Shown: positions 54,538 to 62,932, counted from the stretch's first letter. The stretch: 64,000 bases of DNA from JACCZZ01 sp044227805 (GCA_044227805.1 JBGAWA010000002.1:1-64000), one strand, 5' to 3'. The notes: generated from the sequence alone by a model not told the origin. Translations and numbers: made by a program.

Positions 54538-55542
54538 ATGGCAACAGACGTATTCGATAAGGCAGCCGCAATTTTGCAGCAACTGGAAGCGGAAGCAGTA
54601 GCAGACACTGCATCACTGGAGCAATTCCGGATACGATACCTGGGCAGCAAGAATATTATCAAAGAGGTGTTTGCTGAAATGAAACAGGTGCCGAATGAAC
54701 GGAAGAAGGAATTCGGGCAGGTAGTGAATGCATTAAAGCAGAAGGCGGAAGAAAAATTTCAATTGTTGAAGGATCAATTGTCGCTTGCCACGACCGTTGT
54801 TAAAACAGCATCCGTTGACCTGACAATGCCCGGCAGCCCGGTGGCGCTGGGATCGAGGCATCCGGTGGCCGTTATCCGCAAAAAGGTGATTGACATCTTT
54901 GGCCGTATCGGTTTCCAGGTAGCGGAAGGACCTGAAATTGAAGATGAATGGCACAACTTCACGGCACTGAATATTCCCGAAGATCATCCAGCCCGTGATA
55001 TGACGGATTCTTTTTACATAGAAAACCCGGGCGTCATCCTTCGTTCACAAACCAGCAATGTGCAGATCCGTGTGATGGAAGGGCAACCACCACCCATCCG
55101 GATCATCGCGCCGGGACGGGTGTACCGCAACGAGACCATAACGTATAAACATCATGTCATTTTTCACCAGCTGGAAGGGTTATACATTGACAAGCATGTT
55201 TCCTTCGCCGATCTGAAACAGACCATGTACTATTTCTTCAAAGAATTTTTCGGGGATGATTTTGAATGGCGGTTCAGGCCTTCTTATTTTCCTTTTACCG
55301 AGGTGTCTGCAGAACTGGATATCAGGAGGAAAGGAACTGAAAAATGGATGGAGATACTGGGTTGCGGTATGGTGCATCCGGCGGTGCTGGAGAATTGCAA
55401 GATTGATCCGGAAATTTATACGGGCTATGCCTGGGGAATGGGAATAGAACGGCTCGTACTGCTCAAATATGACATACCTGATATCCGTATGTTGTTCGAA
55501 AATGATGTGCGTTTCCTGGAACAGTTCGAGGCTGCCTGGTGA
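54538..55542 (+). CDS. pheS: Phenylalanyl-tRNA synthetase alpha subunit
   Basis: About 334 residues from the ATG at 54538 (MATDVFDKAAAILQQLEAE). The longer frame from 54430 adds a hydrophobic stretch not seen in the family. Seen: the N-terminal coiled coil that contacts tRNA, then the class II core with motif 2 around APGRVYRNETITYKHHVIFHQLEG and motif 3 GMGIERLVLLKYDIPDIR. It forms an (alpha-beta)2 heterotetramer with PheT, which is not in the window, to charge tRNA(Phe). The C-terminus is complete. It converges on the helical protein gene across a 78-bp gap. Confidence 0.98.
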   Translation: MATDVFDKAAAILQQLEAEAVADTASLEQFRIRYLGSKNIIKEVFAEMKQVPNERKKEFGQVVNALKQKAEEKFQLLKDQLSLATTVVKTASVDLTMPGSPVALGSRHPVAVIRKKVIDIFGRIGFQVAEGPEIEDEWHNFTALNIPEDHPARDMTDSFYIENPGVILRSQTSNVQIRVMEGQPPPIRIIAPGRVYRNETITYKHHVIFHQLEGLYIDKHVSFADLKQTMYYFFKEFFGDDFEWRFRPSYFPFTEVSAELDIRRKGTEKWMEILGCGMVHPAVLENCKIDPEIYTGYAWGMGIERLVLLKYDIPDIRMLFENDVRFLEQFEAAW

Positions 55543-55557
55543 GCGTGCCATGTATGG

Positions 55558-55585
55558 ATCCGGGATTTTCCATGGAAAAATTCAG
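55558..55585. repeat. Solo hairpin of the repeat family after pheS
   Basis: GGGATTTTCCATGGAAAAATTC, arms ATTTTCC/GGAAAAAT, 16 bp past the pheS stop. It matches the repeat's 3' hairpin with mismatches and may act as the terminator of these convergent genes. Confidence 0.5.
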
Positions 55586-55620
55586 ACGCCTGCCTGCTGC
55601 TGCCATCCGGCAAGGCCATG

Positions 55621-57033
55621 TCAGAATACTAATTTATTCAGTGCCTTTACCATATTTCTGCGGCTGCTGTATTTCACTTTGAATTCGTTGGTGAGTGTTT
55701 TTGCCATAGCGACGCCGGCAGGAAGCGATTGTATTTTTCGCAGGGTGCTCACGATATAATTGTAATGTTCGCGGCCCATATGCTGCTCGGCATAACGACG
55801 GAGGGCGACACGGTAAACAGCTACCAGTTCTTCCGGAAACCGGTCTTTGAGCAGATCATAAAAATCCTCCGCGAATTCAAGCGTGGCATTTTTTTGCAGC
55901 AGGGCGAGCAGCCGCTGCCAATATTGTTCTTCCACAAAAATGGTTGCCAGTGCTCGGATACCTTTCCATCCGAAATTTTTTTCGGCTTTCAGCGTACCAA
56001 TGATCTTTTCAACTTCCGGCTTCCACTTGTCTGCCGTATAGGTGGCCTTCACTTTTCGATAATATTCGATGCGGAACTGATCATAAAATAATCGCAGTCC
56101 TGATTGCCTTACCTGGCGCACGTCGTTCTCTTCTTCTGCAATTTGTAAGAGTAATTCATCCCATTCCGAACTTGCATACAGCCGTCCTTTCTGCTGATCG
56201 CTTCGCTTGCTTTCCTTAATGAGTTCTTTGGCAGCTTCAAATTGGTGTTGCTGGATGTGTTCATCAATCAGTTGCCGGCGGAAAGTGCGTATGCGAAGAT
56301 TATCCGCCAGCACTTTCTTCGCCTCCTCCGGTCTTCCCAGGCGATGGAGGATCAGCATTTTTTTTCGTAAAAAAAATTCTTCGTACCGCTCATTCATGAT
56401 ATCCTGGTGGCGGCTGCCCGTTGCAAGAATCAACTGATCAAGCAGTGTTACCAGGCGAAGCTGTTGTTCTTCATTCATGACGGCTGCCAGGAGTACATCA
56501 ATCCAGTATTCTTCCAATCCTTTATCCCGGTAGGCGGGCCGGAGCGCTTCCTGCAAAGCCGTTTCAAAAATGAGTTCCTTCAGTTGCGGTCCGGCATCTG
56601 TATGGAGGATGGCATCCAGTATGGAAAAAGCGGTTACAATTTTCCCGTGCAATAGTGCATCCGGATCATCAGCGCGGCCCACCAGCGGATGAACTAATCC
56701 GATCAACCCAACGGCGAGGTAAAAGGGATCGAGGTAATTTTTGATGGCCAGCTGGCCGGCTGCCTGCCCCAACAAGGCATCGAGGCGCTTTGCCACTGTT
56801 GGCGCGTAATGGGACTGCGGAGGTGGATAGCCAATGATCTGCTGCAGCAGCAGCAGGTATTTTTCTCTGCCTGTCATCTTTAACCTGTCGGCAAAGTGCA
56901 GCAGGAATTCAGTTGCCAATTCAGGGTTTTCTGCGGCATATATTTCTATGAATTCACGTAATTCTTTATCTCTTACCCGCTTGAGTAAGGATGTCATCAC
57001 AGTGGACGCAGCGGGATTTTGTGCCGTATCCAT
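55621..57033 (-). CDS. Large alpha-helical protein of unknown function
   Basis: A 470-residue cytosolic protein that is almost wholly helical with a TPR/HEAT-like texture (e.g. GRPEEAKKVLADNLRIRTF, QFEAAKELIKESKRSDQQK). It has no signal peptide or membrane segment. The C-terminal region (ALRRYAEQHMGREHYNYIV, then AMAKTLTNEFKVKY) recalls the helical region found behind SWIM zinc fingers in bacterial SWIM proteins, but no SWIM Cys/His motif is present here. A SWIM-like partner role is only a guess. It is transcribed away from the hydroxyacyl-CoA dehydrogenase gene. Confidence 0.72.
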   Translation of the reverse strand: MDTAQNPAASTVMTSLLKRVRDKELREFIEIYAAENPELATEFLLHFADRLKMTGREKYLLLLQQIIGYPPPQSHYAPTVAKRLDALLGQAAGQLAIKNYLDPFYLAVGLIGLVHPLVGRADDPDALLHGKIVTAFSILDAILHTDAGPQLKELIFETALQEALRPAYRDKGLEEYWIDVLLAAVMNEEQQLRLVTLLDQLILATGSRHQDIMNERYEEFFLRKKMLILHRLGRPEEAKKVLADNLRIRTFRRQLIDEHIQQHQFEAAKELIKESKRSDQQKGRLYASSEWDELLLQIAEEENDVRQVRQSGLRLFYDQFRIEYYRKVKATYTADKWKPEVEKIIGTLKAEKNFGWKGIRALATIFVEEQYWQRLLALLQKNATLEFAEDFYDLLKDRFPEELVAVYRVALRRYAEQHMGREHYNYIVSTLRKIQSLPAGVAMAKTLTNEFKVKYSSRRNMVKALNKLVF

Positions 57034-57411
57034 TTTCAGTGGGAGATGAGAGACTTCAAAGTCATAGGCATGCCGGCAAATCTGAAGCAGTGGTTATTCA
57101 TTTTGCGTTAAGCCCGGTTCTGCTTTGAAAGGTAAAATGCGGGATTAACCTGTAAAGATAACAAGTGATCAGCAGGAAATGTCCTTCATGAAAAGAACTT
57201 TCGAATTAAAGTCATTGCAATTCTATTTATTGATTTTTTTGAAATCGTATTCGCCTTTTGGTATGTTTCGCACTATCTCTTCACTAATATTGGAGCTGAC
57301 TCCATCACAGCGTTATTGGGCAGCGTTCTTCGCAAAGTGAATCGCTATCATTTCTGATGAAACAGCGGTAAATTGCTTTCCGGTTTTTCAATGGAGGCCA
57401 TTGCACTGCTG
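57034..57411. other. Intergenic region, 378 bp, divergent promoters
   Basis: No gene seen. A stretch AGCCCGGTTCTGCTTTGAAA...ATGCGGGATTAACC around 57110-57150 faintly recalls a decayed repeat end but is too diverged to call. An AT-rich block at 57200-57290 probably holds the promoter of the dehydrogenase gene; no exact TAnnTTTG was found there. Confidence 0.4.
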
Positions 57412-58272
57412 ATGAAAACGATAACACAAATACATACCATTGCCGTGGCAGGGGCTGGCACGATGGGCGCCGGCATAGCGCAGCTTGCCGCACAGGCCGG
57501 TTATAAAACTATACTGTATGATGTATCAGCTACCGCTGTTCGCCAGGGAATTTCCGGTATCGAAAGCAACCTGGCAGTAGCAGTAGAAAAGAAAAAGATA
57601 ACGGCTGCAGATAAGGAGGAGATATTATCCCGCATTCATCCATCCGGAAAAATAGAGGAGCTGGTGGCTGATGTGGTGATTGAAGCAATAGTGGAACGGC
57701 TGGAAATTAAATCAGCCTTCTTCCGTGAATTGACGACCATCACCGGCGACGAGGAAACAATTTTTTGTTCCAACACCTCTTCCATTCCCATCACACTGTT
57801 AGCCGGGGAAATCCCACATCCGGAGCGGGTAGCCGGTATGCATTTTTTTAATCCCGCACACCTGATGAAACTGGTGGAAGTTGTTTCGGGAGAAAAAACA
57901 GCGGAGGCCTGCGCACAAACAATCTGTGCGCTGGCCGTCAAGATGGGCAAGCAGCCGGTTATGACGAAGGATAAACCGGGCTTTATCGTGAACCGCATTG
58001 GCAAGTTATATCATACGGAAGCCATCCGGTTGCTGGAAGAAAAGATCGCCACAGTTGAAACAATTGACCGGCTGCTGGAAGCGAGCGGATTCAGAATGGG
58101 GCCCTTCCGGCTGATTGACCTGATTGGTGTGGATGCGAACCTGAATGTTACCCGATCGCTATATGAATTAATGCAGCACGAACCGCGTTTCAGGCCCAGT
58201 GCTCTTCAACAAAAAATGGTAGATGACGGGCACCTGGGAAAAAAGTCGGGCCGCGGATTCTACCAGTATTGA
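57412..58272 (+). CDS. 3-hydroxybutyryl-CoA dehydrogenase (3-hydroxyacyl-CoA dehydrogenase family)
   Basis: About 286 residues from the ATG at 57412. The frame could begin at 57373, but family members start just before the NAD fold. NAD-binding motif AVAGAGTMGAGIAQ (~9-22), then the domain landmark FCSNTSSIPITLLA, catalytic-His region RVAGMHFFNPAHLMKLVEVV and the C-terminal GPFRLIDLIGVDANL. It oxidises or reduces 3-hydroxybutyryl-CoA or longer acyl-CoAs with NAD in butyrate, PHB or beta-oxidation metabolism. The length fits stand-alone Hbd, not a fused FadB. A cupin gene follows by 29 bp, probably in one operon. Confidence 0.94.
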   Translation: MKTITQIHTIAVAGAGTMGAGIAQLAAQAGYKTILYDVSATAVRQGISGIESNLAVAVEKKKITAADKEEILSRIHPSGKIEELVADVVIEAIVERLEIKSAFFRELTTITGDEETIFCSNTSSIPITLLAGEIPHPERVAGMHFFNPAHLMKLVEVVSGEKTAEACAQTICALAVKMGKQPVMTKDKPGFIVNRIGKLYHTEAIRLLEEKIATVETIDRLLEASGFRMGPFRLIDLIGVDANLNVTRSLYELMQHEPRFRPSALQQKMVDDGHLGKKSGRGFYQY

Positions 58273-58301
58273 TTTTTTTCTGCAGCAAAACTGCCACCTG
58301 T

Positions 58302-58682
58302 ATGGACAAGATCAATTTGGTTGAAAAATTAGCACTGTTAAGTGACCACTGGCATCCGCATATCATCGGCGACCTGAATGAGCATCATATCAAGTTGGCC
58401 AAGCTGCAGGGTGATTTTATCTGGCACAGCCACGCGGAGGAAGATGAATTGTTTATCGTATTGAAAGGAAAACTGCTGATGGATTTCAGGGATGAAGCAA
58501 GTCCTTCTGGAATACGAACCGTGGAAGTAATTCCGGGAGAGATTATTATTGTGCCAAAGGGAGTGGAACATCGCCCGCATGGTGATGAGGAAGTACACAT
58601 CCTGCTGATTGAACCCCAAACAGTGGTTAATACCGGTGCTACAGAAAATGAACTGACACGCAAGGAGCTGTACAGGATTTAG
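58302..58682 (+). CDS. Cupin domain-containing protein
   Basis: 126 residues from the ATG at 58302 (MDKINLVEKLALLSDHWH). A single cupin barrel at ~30-110, with the metal-binding motif 1 WHSHAEEDELFIVLKGKL and motif 2 PKGVEHRPHGDEEVHILLIE. Small cupins of this kind are sugar isomerases, dioxygenases or ligand binders; nothing here assigns one. It is 29 bp after the hydroxyacyl-CoA dehydrogenase gene and probably co-transcribed. A substrate in acyl-CoA metabolism cannot be assumed from this alone. Confidence 0.88.
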   Translation: MDKINLVEKLALLSDHWHPHIIGDLNEHHIKLAKLQGDFIWHSHAEEDELFIVLKGKLLMDFRDEASPSGIRTVEVIPGEIIIVPKGVEHRPHGDEEVHILLIEPQTVVNTGATENELTRKELYRI

Positions 58683-58897
58683 CCGTTATACCGGTATTAG
58701 CACCTTTGGTCAGCGGAAGGGCATTCGGCTTCATTATTCTGCATGTACTTTTTGTGGAGATGGTGCAGACAATGGATAATCCGGAACATGAGCTTATGCC
58801 TGCTTCAGTAATGCACGCACCGCACAAGGCATAAGCAAGAGTAGAATGTCTGAATATACACGCTGCTGTATGGAACTGCAAAATGTGGGATAAAATC

Positions 58898-58905
58898 TAT
58901 CTTTG
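58898..58905 (+). promoter_or_regulatory. -7 box TATCTTTG of gcvT
   Basis: An exact TAnnTTTG match 30 bp upstream of the ATG at 58936. It overlaps the start of a longer frame at 58903, so the shorter GcvT is preferred. No glycine riboswitch is visible upstream. Confidence 0.5.
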
Positions 58906-58935
58906 CGCAAACAGGAAACATCAGCACGGCTGTTT

Positions 58936-60018
58936 ATGAAAACAACTCTCTTAACCGATACACATATTAAACTGGGCGCGAAGATGGCCGAGTTTGCAGG
59001 TTATAATATGCCCATCTCCTATGCCGGCATCAATACCGAGCATCAATGTGTTCGTGAAAATGTAGGGGTGTTTGATGTTTCTCACATGGGCGAGTTTGTA
59101 ATCAAAGGATCACGTGCCCTGGAGCTGATACAACTGGTCACCTCCAACGATGCATCAAAGCTTAAGATTGGCGATGTACAGTATTCCTGCCTTCCCAATG
59201 ATCAAGGTGGTATCGTGGACGATTTGTTGGTTTATCACCTGCAGGAAAATTCCTACATGCTGGTGGTGAATGCCTCCAATATTGATAAAGACTGGAACTG
59301 GATCTTGAAGCACAACACATTTGATGTGGAGATGAATAACATCAGTGACCGTGCGGGATTGCTGGCCGTGCAGGGACCGAATGCGATAAAGGTGTTGCAA
59401 AAACTTACGGCAACTAACCTGGCTGAGATCCCTTATTATAAATTTGCGCGCGGTGTTTTTGGCGGAGTAAAAAATGTGTTGATGTCGAACACCGGCTATA
59501 CGGGTGCCGGCGGCTTTGAAATTTATTTTGACACCGCTGATGCGGGAGATCTGTGGTATAAAATATTTGAAGCGGGCAAAGAGTTTGGTATTCAGCCCAT
59601 CGGACTGGGCGCAAGAGATACCTTACGGCTTGAAATGGGTTTTTGCCTGTACGGCAACGACATTGACGATACCACTTCCCCGATCGAAGCCGGGCTCGGC
59701 TGGATCACCAAGTTCACCAAAGATTTTGTTGCCAGGGATATAATTGAAGCACAAAAAAAGAATGGCGTATCCCGCAAACTGGTCGGATTTGAAATGGTTG
59801 ATAAAGGCATTGCGCGCCATGGTCACAACATTGTCGATGACAATGGCAATGTGATAGGTACTGTAACAAGCGGAACGCAATCACTGACCTTGCAAAAAGC
59901 GATCGGAATGGGATATGTGCCTTCAGCACTGGCTGCTGAGGGAAGCACCATTTATGTTTCCATCCGCGACAGGCAGTTGAAAGCCAGGGTGGTCAAGATG
60001 CCTTTTTTGAAAAAGTAA
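58936..60018 (+). CDS. gcvT: Glycine cleavage system T protein (aminomethyltransferase)
   Basis: About 360 residues from the ATG at 58936 (MKTTLLTDTHIKLGAKMAEFAGYNMP). It takes the aminomethyl group from the lipoyl arm of the H protein and yields 5,10-methylene-THF and ammonia. Folate-binding residues lie in the N-terminal half, with the conserved Asp in NVGVFDVSHMGEFV and the RLEMGFCLYGNDI motif; the C-terminal domain ends in KARVVKMPFLKK. Length is normal. Other gcv genes are not in the window, so the gene is unlinked here. It has its own -7 box. Confidence 0.97.
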   Translation: MKTTLLTDTHIKLGAKMAEFAGYNMPISYAGINTEHQCVRENVGVFDVSHMGEFVIKGSRALELIQLVTSNDASKLKIGDVQYSCLPNDQGGIVDDLLVYHLQENSYMLVVNASNIDKDWNWILKHNTFDVEMNNISDRAGLLAVQGPNAIKVLQKLTATNLAEIPYYKFARGVFGGVKNVLMSNTGYTGAGGFEIYFDTADAGDLWYKIFEAGKEFGIQPIGLGARDTLRLEMGFCLYGNDIDDTTSPIEAGLGWITKFTKDFVARDIIEAQKKNGVSRKLVGFEMVDKGIARHGHNIVDDNGNVIGTVTSGTQSLTLQKAIGMGYVPSALAAEGSTIYVSIRDRQLKARVVKMPFLKK

Positions 60019-60360
60019 CCCGGAGCACCGTATTTCCGCTGCTGGCAGCCTGCATCCTTCCTATGTGACGCACCTGAAATAGTTCAGCCGCTTTACCAGG
60101 TTTTGAGACTGATAAACATGTTCTGAGGTAATGCCAATGATGTATAAGCGTTACCATTAGTCGCCGATTACTTTCCATGCAAGTCAGCAGGGCCAGCTGC
60201 AGGTACCACATTTAGCCGGACAGGATTTGAAGGATCTGTGTTTTCATCATATACGCTGTTGATCACTGCTGAATGCACAGCATTTTAATCAAAAATGCTG
60301 CGTATATAAAATGCCGGATAAAAAAATCTGGCTACCTTTCCTGAAATTAAACAGCAGCTT
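60019..60360. other. Intergenic region, 342 bp
   Basis: No gene, hairpin or repeat that I can support. A near-consensus -7 element TACCTTTC (60333-60340) lies 21 bp before the TTG of comB. Confidence 0.45.
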
Positions 60361-61128
60361 TTGCCTGATAAATCAACCCTTGAAGTTTGCCTTACACCTG
60401 GCCTGTTACCACTGTATCCTATCAACGGAAAAGTAGTGGTGGTGATAGATGTGTTGCGGGCTACCACCACTATGTGCGTGGCTTTGGATCAGGGCGCCGA
60501 AAAAGTTATTCCTGTTGAAACAATTGATGAATGCCTGAGTTACAAAGGAAGGGAAGGTTACATCCTGGCCGGTGAGCGCAATGGCCGAAAAGTAGAAGGA
60601 TTTCATTTTGGGAATTCGCCCTTTGAGTTTATGAATGGCGTAGTGAAGGGCAAGATACTGGTGCTGACAACGACCAATGGAACGCGGGCCATCAAGATGA
60701 CGGAATCGTCTCACCAGGTGGTGATTGGCGGATTCCTGAATTTTTCCGCACTGGCTAAATGGCTGATCAGTGAAGGGAAGGACACGCTGTTGCTGTGCTC
60801 AGGCTGGCGTGATAAGTTTAACCTCGAAGACACGGTGTTTGCCGGCGCCTTGATTCATCATATCAAAGAATTTTTCCTGGTGGATTCCGATTCCGCCTTT
60901 GCCGCGGAAAAGTTGTACCTGAATTCAAGGAGAAACATGTTTCATTTCATGAAACAATCTTCACATTACCGGCGTCTCGCACACCTCGGTGTCATTAACG
61001 ATATTAAGTATTGCCTGCGTCCCGATTTAACCGACGTGGTGCCGGTACTGAAAAATGGGGAACTTGTACGCGCCGATTTCCGAAAGGATATGGAAGGAGA
61101 ATTTTTTTCACTGAATGACCTGGATTGA
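60361..61128 (+). CDS. comB: 2-phosphosulfolactate phosphatase (ComB)
   Basis: A 255-residue member of the ComB family, which removes phosphate from 2-phosphosulfolactate to give sulfolactate, known from coenzyme M synthesis and from sulfolactate-making bacteria. Landmarks are VVVIDVLRATTTMCVALDQG, LAGERNGRKVEGFHFGNSP, LTTTNGTRAI and CSGWRDKFNLEDTVFAGALI. The start is TTG at 60361; the ATG at 60311 is out of frame. Bacteroidota do not make coenzyme M, so the product may feed sulfonate metabolism such as sulfonolipids, which is inference. It is followed 68 bp later by crcB on the same strand. Confidence 0.9.
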   Translation: MPDKSTLEVCLTPGLLPLYPINGKVVVVIDVLRATTTMCVALDQGAEKVIPVETIDECLSYKGREGYILAGERNGRKVEGFHFGNSPFEFMNGVVKGKILVLTTTNGTRAIKMTESSHQVVIGGFLNFSALAKWLISEGKDTLLLCSGWRDKFNLEDTVFAGALIHHIKEFFLVDSDSAFAAEKLYLNSRRNMFHFMKQSSHYRRLAHLGVINDIKYCLRPDLTDVVPVLKNGELVRADFRKDMEGEFFSLNDLD

Positions 61129-61196
61129 AAATTTACCGATACGATTTGAAAACTGTAACCTATTTATTCAATTGCAACTAAACAGATTTTCGTTGA

Positions 61197-61577
61197 GTGA
61201 ATAAACTTGTTCTTCTTGTCGGCCTGGGCGGCTTCATCGGTACAGTGGCACGTTTTCTCTCACAGCAACTCGTGTATAAGATGTATCCTGTCGTTTTCCC
61301 ATACGGAACTTTCTCTGTTAACATGGCCGGTTGCTTCCTCATCGGCGTTTTCTATGCGGTCTTTGAAAAATACAATGTGCTCTCCCCTGAGTGGCGGTTG
61401 TTTCTCACCACAGGATTCTGCGGCGGTTTTACCACATTCTCTGCCTTTACTTATGAGGGAGTGCAAATGATTGAGAACAAAGATTACTTCTACCTGGTAT
61501 TGTATTCGTCCATCAGCATAGTGGCAGGAATAGCGGCCACTTATTTTGGAATATGGCTGACAAAAACAATTGCCTGA
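61197..61577 (+). CDS. crcB: Fluoride exporter CrcB/Fluc
   Basis: A 126-residue membrane protein with four helices. It forms a dual-topology dimer channel that expels fluoride. Family motifs are GGFIGTVARF, YGTFSVNMAGCFLIG and GFCGGFTTFSAFTYE, with the fluoride-contacting Phe and Thr residues in the last. The start is GTG at 61197. No fluoride riboswitch was found upstream. It follows comB by 68 bp and is ended by repeat copy 6 or an unseen terminator. Confidence 0.93.
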   Translation: MNKLVLLVGLGGFIGTVARFLSQQLVYKMYPVVFPYGTFSVNMAGCFLIGVFYAVFEKYNVLSPEWRLFLTTGFCGGFTTFSAFTYEGVQMIENKDYFYLVLYSSISIVAGIAATYFGIWLTKTIA

Positions 61578-61702
61578 GATTTACTCCTGCACCTGTTTTT
61601 GCTTAGCACCGAAAAAGCAGGTTCATCATCTGCGCGATATGCGAAGGATGATTTCCGCTGCATTTTTTGATAGTTGTCTTCCTTCCTTTTGCAGGATATT
61701 GT

Positions 61703-61864
61703 TTGAACCCGGATTTTTCAGTAGAAAAATCCCGCTTCGCTACGAATTAGCACTGCTAAGGGGTTGCTCATTTTTTCAAGAAAAGAAAATGTTTCGCAAA
61801 CCCTAAGCAGTGCTGTGTCGGGGTTAAACCCCATGCGTTTTTGAAATGCAAAATGTGGGTTGAA
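61703..61864 (-). repeat. Intergenic palindromic repeat, copy 6 (reversed, upstream of nuoA)
   Basis: Reverse-orientation full-length copy, TTGAACCC (61703) to GGGTTGAA (61864), with intact inverted ends. The stem is AGCACTGCTTAGGGTTTGC / GCAACCCCTTAGCAGTGCT on the minus strand, sharing copy 4's compensatory pair. It ends 33 bp before the nuoA ATG, so the complex I promoter overlaps or abuts the repeat. Confidence 0.92.
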
Positions 61865-61869
61865 CACAC

Positions 61870-61877
61870 TATATTCG
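61870..61877 (+). promoter_or_regulatory. Candidate nuo operon -7 box next to repeat copy 6
   Basis: TATATTCG is one base off TAnnTTTG and lies 5 bp past the repeat and 20 bp before the ATG. A TTTG at 61840-61843 inside the repeat could be the -33 element, though the 26-bp spacing is slightly long. Confidence 0.3.
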
Positions 61878-61897
61878 TCCAACACAAAATTAATCAC

Positions 61898-62248
61898 ATG
61901 GGTGCTTCATCACTGATTGTTCTTATCTGCGCTGCGGTGGCTTTTTCCGCAGGTGGCATGGCTGTGGCGAAGCTGCTCGTAAGAGGAAGCAGAAATCCAG
62001 CTAAGGGACAAGCCTATGAATGCGGCATCCCTTCGAAAGGAACACCCTGGGATCAGTTTAATGTGGGCTATTATCTCTTCGCCCTCATCTTTTTAATTTT
62101 TGATGTGGAACTGATCTTTATGTATCCTTGGGCGGTGGTGGTGAAGCAGGTCGGATGGCCGGCCATGGTGGAGATCATCATTTTTTTGTTCATCCTGTTC
62201 CTCGGATTTCTTTATGCACATAAAAAGGGAGCATTGAAATGGATGTAA
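61898..62248 (+). CDS. nuoA: NADH-quinone oxidoreductase subunit A
   Basis: About 116 residues from the ATG at 61898 (MGASSLIVLICAAVAF). The longer frame from 61841 starts inside repeat copy 6 and is rejected. It is a three-helix membrane subunit at the quinone end of complex I. Markers are the conserved loop GIPSKGTPWDQFNVGYYLFA, with FDVELIFMYPWAV in the second and third helices. It is first in the nuoA-B-C-D run. The next gene starts 78 bp downstream. Confidence 0.95.
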   Translation: MGASSLIVLICAAVAFSAGGMAVAKLLVRGSRNPAKGQAYECGIPSKGTPWDQFNVGYYLFALIFLIFDVELIFMYPWAVVVKQVGWPAMVEIIIFLFILFLGFLYAHKKGALKWM

Positions 62249-62326
62249 TGGAATTGATTAAAATAAATGCTTGCCGGCAAAAACTTTAACAATCAACAGT
62301 TTAACTTTCAAACACTCAGCTAACAC

Positions 62327-62866
62327 TTGGAAGAAATCGTCCCATTGACAGAGAAAAAATCGTTTCCCGGGCAGATTCACGAAACGCCGGGAGGTGGTAT
62401 TGCGCTGAGCACGCTGGATGAGGTGATCAACTGGGCACGATCGAATTCGTTGTGGCCACTCACTTTTGCCACCAGTTGCTGCGGCATCGAAATGATGTCG
62501 GTGGCCGGGGCGAAATATGATTTCTCCCGGTTTGGTTTTGAAGTGGCACGCGCCACACCACGACAAGCTGATGTGATCATTATTGCCGGCACCATCGTGA
62601 ACAAGATGGCGCCTGTACTCAAAAGATTATATGATCAGATGGCAGAACCCAAATACGTGATTGCCATGGGTGCCTGCGCTATCAGCGGCGGACCGTTTTT
62701 TTATAACACGTATTCCGTCGTGAAAGGGGCTGACCATGTGATTCCGGTGGATGTTTACGTCGCCGGCTGCCCGCCACGACCTGAAGCATTGCTCAACGCC
62801 CTCATTACATTGCAGGAGAAAATCAGAAGCGGCGCCACAAGAGAACAGATCAGGAGCGGCAGTTAA
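62327..62866 (+). CDS. nuoB: NADH-quinone oxidoreductase subunit B
   Basis: A 179-residue peripheral-arm subunit that holds the terminal [4Fe-4S] cluster N2, which passes electrons to quinone. Ligand regions are SCCGIEMM, MGACAISGGPF and VAGCPPRPEALL. The next in-frame Met falls inside the cluster motif, so TTG at 62327 must be the start. The tail IRSGATREQIRSGS is usual. It is 78 bp after nuoA and 66 bp before nuoC. Confidence 0.97.
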   Translation: MEEIVPLTEKKSFPGQIHETPGGGIALSTLDEVINWARSNSLWPLTFATSCCGIEMMSVAGAKYDFSRFGFEVARATPRQADVIIIAGTIVNKMAPVLKRLYDQMAEPKYVIAMGACAISGGPFFYNTYSVVKGADHVIPVDVYVAGCPPRPEALLNALITLQEKIRSGATREQIRSGS

Positions 62867-62932
62867 GATTTGAAAGCACAACAACCTGTACCGGCCTGTG
62901 CATAGCAGGCCATAAAATGCGAGGTAAAAAAA

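Noticed and set aside
58683..58897. Glycine riboswitch upstream of gcvT
   Set aside because: No tandem aptamer-like blocks are visible; only a -7 box can be supported.
61129..61196. Fluoride riboswitch upstream of crcB
   Set aside because: The gap is only 68 bp, AT-rich and lacks the conserved pseudoknot sequences.
7116..61864. The dispersed repeats as a CRISPR array
   Set aside because: They are single copies of about 160 bp tens of kb apart, with no spacers and no cas genes.
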